From: Arthrobotrys musiformis
Taxonomy: Eukaryota > Ascomycota > Orbiliomycetes > Orbiliales > Orbiliaceae
Length of the DNA: 64,000 nucleotides
Reading direction: 5' to 3'
NCBI GenBank assembly: GCA_036971715.1
Contig: JAVHJL010000001.1
Coordinates: forward strand, 2,356,001-2,420,000
Within the stretch, counting starts at the first letter, position 1, and the number at the start of each line of letters is the position of its first letter. Below the pieces are notes generated by a model that ran no database searches, was not told the origin of the DNA, and was given only the letters and a program-made list of their open reading frames with translations. A program made the translations under genes and the position numbers. Positions 58,973-64,000 of the stretch are shown one piece after another.

Positions 58973-59798
58973 CTAAGGGGGTGAGAGGGAGGAGCATGTG
59001 GTCCCAACCTACGTCTAATACTCATGTATACCGTTTAATGTTTCTTCAGGCACACGACCACATTGTCCCGATTCTTTTGTTATTCTCAAGAAAAACTCCC
59101 TGTAGTTTACCATAATCCCACAGCCGCACCGGTTACTACTGATTTTCTCGTCCCTACTAACTGCCTTTTGACTTTTATGAATTTAGTAAAGCAATCTTTA
59201 CAAGACAGCAAAGCAATTGACAGTGATCTCGCGAGGCCTTGTATGTCGCTAGCTGTTCTATGTTTACAGACCCACCTTTAATCAAGCCATCTTTGGAAAA
59301 CCAAGGCCCTGACATAACCGTTCGGGTACCACAAATTAAAGCGAAGAATCTATCTCCCCACAACTAAAATGGCCTGATAAATTTGTGAAGCAACTAGAAT
59401 AGTAGGAAGTTGATGGCTATCGCGACTATCGTTCATGCATGAATTCAGCGGCACTTCCGCGCAAAAGTGAAATTCTCCACTATAGTGCACTAATCCACGC
59501 ATACCCCACAGTTTTGAATTCTGGAAATGTTTCGATTATGTTCAGGTACGTAAGCTGCCCCAGGGAATGCTTGTTCTAGATCTAATATCGAGGGCGACAA
59601 TATTATTCCTGCAAAACACATGTTTCCCAAAACGTGATAATAATATTAAAACCGGGCCCAAGAGATCGAGTTGTAGAGTCGGGACGTTTAAACGTTTTAG
59701 ATCTGACACCCGATAGCTAAGCCACCGCATTGGTGATGTATGCATGTCTCGAGCTCCCACCACAGTATGCGATCAAGAGTAGCCACGAAAGAAAAGGA

Positions 59799-59847
59799 GG
59801 AAAAAATAAAAAATGAAAAAAATGAAAAAATGAAAAAATAAAAAAGA
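59799..59847. repeat. A-rich (AAAAAATG)n tract
   Basis: Imperfect tandem of A(5-7)TG and A(5)T units. Confidence 0.7.
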
Positions 59848-61358
59848 AATCAGATATAAATGTCAAAATCTCATTTCCGCGATTGCATGACTGCTCTAAC
59901 TAACGCAAATATATCAAACTTCTTCATAAATTCAAGATGTCTAGCAATATAACACCCAACGAGTTATGTTAGCCTGGCGCCCAGACCAATTGACAGATCC
60001 CACGGCTACCTTGTAAAAGATACGTATACGACTCCTCGAGCTCAGAAAATTGTTCCTATAAGACCAACCCTAAAAGCTATTAGCTATTTAGTCTTCTGCA
60101 AAAATTGGACTAGTCTCGTAGCAAAGACATGGTCAAAACATTGTGAGTATTTTCTTCAAATCCACGACATGGATCCTTGCCATAGGCACTTAGCTTGGAA
60201 ATCGTCGACGTCCTAGTCCACCAAAAGAACAGCACGGAGCTCGAGCACTTTTTTCTAGGCTATATTTGTATATTTGCGGTTAACTAAAATCAGCCTCATT
60301 CATTCTATGAGTATAGCATTACGGATAGGCGTTTTAAAAGTTCGGTACCTGGAAATGTGGCGTCCCTGGCATATAGTAATCGATCTAACCAAGCAGGCCA
60401 CTCGCCTAACCGTAACACCTGCATACTTCGAAGTTTCCTCATGTCGGTAAAGATATCATTTAAGAAAGATACTATAATATATAGGGTATTCTTCTAGATC
60501 TAGAAACAAGAAATCGACGATCAAAATGCGCAGACTTATTTCGCCGATCTGCGTCGAAGTTCGAAGGCATCGAATATACTCTTGAGCCAGAAAGTCTCAG
60601 TGCGCTGAAGGGCACTTTCCTATTCTGTTCGTTGTCGCAAGTGTTTAAGTTAAAGGCGACAGAACCCAGCAAGCTATGATGCACCCAAAACACCACGCCT
60701 TCCTATTCCTTTCGAGAACCGAGCCCAAAGCAATTCTACTTAACAGTGCTCCTATTCTTGTTCCACTTCTCCAGGCTCGGCTATCCACCCGGCTGCTTCG
60801 TAGCTACTAGGCCCATTTTTTGACCCCATGAAACCTCTAATTGGTAAACCTAGTTAACTCGTCTATACTGCAACAACCGACAGCCTCAACTTTTGTTGCG
60901 CACGCGACTCCTAGACATGGCCATGAAAACGGTTATCGGTGAACAGGGGCGCCTTTGACTAGCTATTAATGGCAGAACGAAATTGATGAAGGTGTAATGC
61001 CACCGTCTGAACTCTTCAGTTAACCTCCTAGCTTTTCTTCGTAGGAGAATTAATTAACTGTAATTGGTCAGGATTCGGACAGGACCGCAATGAAGTCAAT
61101 CCAGCCGACTTACTAATGTCAAATGATCATGAAGGTATATCTTGGGAAGCTACAATTGATTGAACCAGCCAAGGAGGCGACTGAGACTCCACTTCAAAAA
61201 AAAAAAGCTTTGGGTATACATGGGTAGTCGTCGCTGCGCACGGTACGCCTCGAATCATTTGTACCTAGATCCATGGACCCTGGACATCTGCCTTCGCGAT
61301 ATTACTCAGGGCGATCAATTTATCAATGTTGCCCGCACTGCTTTGCATGTGGGGATCT

Positions 61359-61365
61359 TATAAAA
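61359..61365 (+). promoter_or_regulatory. TATA box of the large secreted protein gene
   Basis: TATAAAA, 204 bp upstream of the ATG at 61569. Confidence 0.45.
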
Positions 61366-61568
61366 TCACGTCAGGAGCCCACCCCGCAATGAATCCGTTC
61401 CGTAGCCTTATTTTTGGGATTATTGGCTCCTGTCCCATCAATCTTTATTACACTCTTTTGTTCCTTTCGATCGTTACAGCTTGGCCGCAGGCGACTAGCC
61501 TATCTTCATTCATTTTATTACTTTCGTTACCTTTTCTCTAATTTCCAATATCTCATAATACTTCATTG

Positions 61569-63797
61569 ATGATGATACCCTCGACACTCCTTTCTGTTCT
61601 TTTGTCAGCCGGTTTATTAGGATTGCAAACAAATGCCAAACCTATTATAGATCTTGAAGGAATTGCTCCCGCTGCTCCCCTGAGGGATGATGTATTCAAG
61701 ATCCCAGTTGGGAAGCGTGCTATAGATTTTTCTAGCCTGGATGACTTCCCGCCGGCAAAGCCGGTCCGCGAAGATGATATTCGTCGTCGCGATATGCTGG
61801 GTGAAAAACAAAGGAGATCCATCACTGAGGCCATGGATAAGGCGATAGAGATGAAGCCTATCCGTGAGGATGACTTGACCCCCCAGCATATACTGAAGAG
61901 GGAAGATCCATTATCGAGGCTAGACCTCAGAAATGATATCGTAATGATGTACGGCGGGGCTGCTGGTGGGTGGAACTCCATCTAATTAACTAGCGATATA
62001 TATATATACATCTGGCTAATTATAATTTTTTCAATAGTTCAACAGCAAATGTACCTTGCAAATGTCACTCTGCATGCCCCGGATCCAGATCATCCGCTTA
62101 TAATGATGGAGAAGTTTGACGGACTTACCACTAGCCTGGAATGCACTTCTAGAACTCAAATGAAGGTCAAGTTCAAGTCGAAGCCGGCCATGGACCACGC
62201 CGTCGCCGCTTGGAAGTGGGTCAACTCCGAGGGAGACGACTACTTCTACTTAATCGCCAATCACCCCACATGCTGCCCCTCTAGTCAAAGAGCCCCGTAC
62301 AAAGTCACGGGCGTCAAAATTGACGAGAAGGGACTAGAAACTACACTGACCATTGGCAAAGCGCCATGGAATGAGGTTGCCGGCAATTTCGACCTGACGC
62401 TTGGTAGATACGATATCCCCAGCCGCGTCAGAAGACAATTCGAGCCTGCAGCTCTCACAAGGAGATTCTTTGGGCTCGATTCTCTAGCTATCAAGCTCAT
62501 AAGTTTCCTTGGTGTGTCACCGGATATGTCATCCCTCAATTCAATCTTCGTGAACCTTGCTACTGGGCAAAAGAGGATGGAGCTGTTTCGTGATCGTTTC
62601 CACGAAGACCCGTACGTCCAGATTAATTGCGTCGAGTGCGGTACAAAAGGCGGCATCGAACTCGGTGTCCGAGCAAAAGCCGAAGATGGCGCAGTTAAGA
62701 ATTTCGGTCTTTTCGTACAACCCAAGGGACTCGGTGCAAAGCTCGAGCTCGAGGTTAAAGCCCAGGCCACCATGGCCAACCCTATATCTATCACCAAGTC
62801 CATTCTGCCGGACGCCGCCATACCCGGGTTTTCGATTCCATATATCTTCACCTTCGGACCTTCCGTTCAGTTTAACGCAGGATTCGATCTCAAACTCGAC
62901 GCAGTTGCCAACTTCACCATTGGTGTCGAAGCCATGCTGCCGGATTCTGCCATGATCGGTGTAGATATGGTAGGCAAGAAAACTGGCGTCAGCGGATTGG
63001 AGGGAACCAAAGTGTCTCCTCTGTTCAGAATCAACGACCTTGCCGCTAAGGGCGAAGCCGGTGCCTATATCGGCCCATCACTCGCCTTCGGCGCAAAGAT
63101 TCTCGATAAGTGGAAGTACGAGGGTGCACTTCAACTCAACATGCCTTACGTCGGCGCAGAATTGCACGCAGGGTACAACAAAGACGGATACTGTCCAAAC
63201 GCAAATACTACTGAAAATCAGAAGATCACAACCGGTGTGAAGGGAAAGTTGACCGCCAACATAGAGCTTTGGTTCAAACTGGGTCCACGAGGCGGGTTGG
63301 TCCCGGTTCCAGACTGGGTTCCAGACTACGAAAGAAAGATCTGGGGCCAAGAACACCCGTTCAAACCGTTCTGCGTCCCACTTTGGATCCCTGGGCTCCA
63401 AAACGGTGCCAAGCCCCCTCCGCCATCGAAGACCTTGGAGCTCCCCGGCGATATCACTCAATACAAAACCAGAACTTTCTCCGCCGAGACAACAGCGCCA
63501 CTAGCCCCAGTGACAATAATAGAAGGCCCCGGGCCCGCTATACCAACTTTCAACTTTTCAAACAGTACAACAACGGGGGGCATCGATTCCCTTTTGGAAC
63601 AGGAGTCTCCAACAACATATACATCGTTAGCTGTGACCTCCACTCCATCCCCCACGGATGAAATTTATATTGGCCCAGCAGCCACTACTACCGCTACATT
63701 AACAGCCATCAATGACGACGGTTCCTTCGGTGGGCTTGTTAATCTAGATGATATTCCCTTCATAGACGAGGGTGAGGATGTCACTATACCATTGTGA
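61569..63797 (+). CDS. large secreted protein (718 aa), DUF7029/DUF7223-like, with repeat-bearing propeptide
   Basis: Exons 61569-61965 and 62038-63797 join in phase 1 over a 72-bp intron (GTGGGT...CAATAG). The start is the second codon of an ATG pair (MMIPS). Residues 1-23 form a signal peptide. Residues 30-115 hold three imperfect repeats (PLRDDV, PVREDDI and PIREDDL at about 37, 65 and 97) separated by dibasic sites (KR 49-50, RRR 72-74, RR 82-83, KR 110-111).
After the exon junction comes the main globular part. It begins YLANVTLHAPDPDHPLIMMEKFDGLTTSLEC, as in the fungal DUF7029 family, and leads into a long beta-rich region with paired cysteines (HPTCC, CVECG). It ends in a Pro/Thr-rich, then acidic tail. 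Family naming rests on my memory of the order of parts. The protein is extracellular; activity is unknown. Confidence 0.78.
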
Positions 63798-64000
63798 TGT
63801 ACCCACTTGTAAACGCCCCCTTCATGTAAACAGCCGATTTTTAGCCTCAAACCAAGGCAGATTTCCTTTGTATAGTACTCAGCCATGTACAAACTTGATA
63901 CCCATAACCAATACATTCAACCAGCGTGAAAGTCATCCGCGGTTTTAATTTTAATTCCTCAATTAACGTCCTCCAAAAGGGCCGCATGTTGTATTTTTCG

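Larger units (their letters stand above)
58973..61568. other. 2.6-kb AT-rich gene-free region
   Basis: Short frames only. Contains an A-rich AAAAAATG-type tandem (about 59799-59847). No mobile-element ORF or terminal repeats visible. The right end holds the promoter of the secreted protein at 61569. Confidence 0.5.

Overview
The window reads as nuclear DNA of a filamentous ascomycete (Pezizomycotina). Genes have many short introns (mostly 50-75 bp, GT...AG, often with a CTAA(C/T) branch site). Secreted and cell-wall genes carry fungal features such as Kex2 sites, GPI-type tails and a C-terminal CBM1 cellulose-binding module. Intergenic DNA is long and rich in T-tracts and microsatellites. An early-diverging class (Pezizomycetes or Orbiliomycetes) would fit, but I cannot fix the species. 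Exon joins were worked out by hand from splice signals, frame continuity and family conservation.

Layout. 1-1.1 kb: 3' end of a MOSC-domain gene, convergent with a small unknown gene. 3.1-7.4 kb: a GPI-anchored cysteine-rich protein, a conserved coiled-coil protein and a small secreted 4-Cys protein. 8.2-14.2 kb: dipeptidyl peptidase III, then a nine-exon chimeric terpene synthase (cyclase plus prenyltransferase) whose catalytic motifs are partly degenerate. 17-18.2 kb: a Wsc/Mid2-like membrane protein. 21-31 kb: two putative nuclear proteins (AT-hook, Myb/SANT-like) set in very long gene-free DNA. 34-37 kb: a TATA-driven small secreted protein, SUMO and the mitochondrial twin-Cx9C protein Cmc4. 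38-48.7 kb is a dense housekeeping block: Nup84/Nup107, V-ATPase subunit C, mitochondrial prolyl-tRNA synthetase, mitochondrial glycine carrier Hem25 and an F-box protein. 49.2-57.5 kb: a small membrane protein, an intronless fusion of a DUF2236 (MpaB/rubber-oxygenase-like) domain with a cis-prenyltransferase, a pectate lyase with CBM1, and glycine-cleavage T protein. 58-64 kb: a putative tail-anchored small protein and a large secreted protein whose N-terminal propeptide carries three imperfect repeats separated by dibasic sites.

How genes relate. Most conserved genes are unrelated housekeeping neighbours. Several act in mitochondria (ProRS, Hem25, Cmc4, Gcv1, and possibly Dpp3 through its presequence). 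Hem25 (glycine import) and Gcv1 (glycine cleavage) both handle mitochondrial glycine. The two oddest genes both belong to isoprenoid chemistry: the degenerate terpene cyclase/prenyltransferase at 11.4-14.2 kb and the DUF2236-cis-prenyltransferase fusion at 51.1-52.9 kb. The fusion is my best candidate for an undescribed system, because one ER-anchored polypeptide could both build a cis-polyprenyl chain and oxidise or cleave it.
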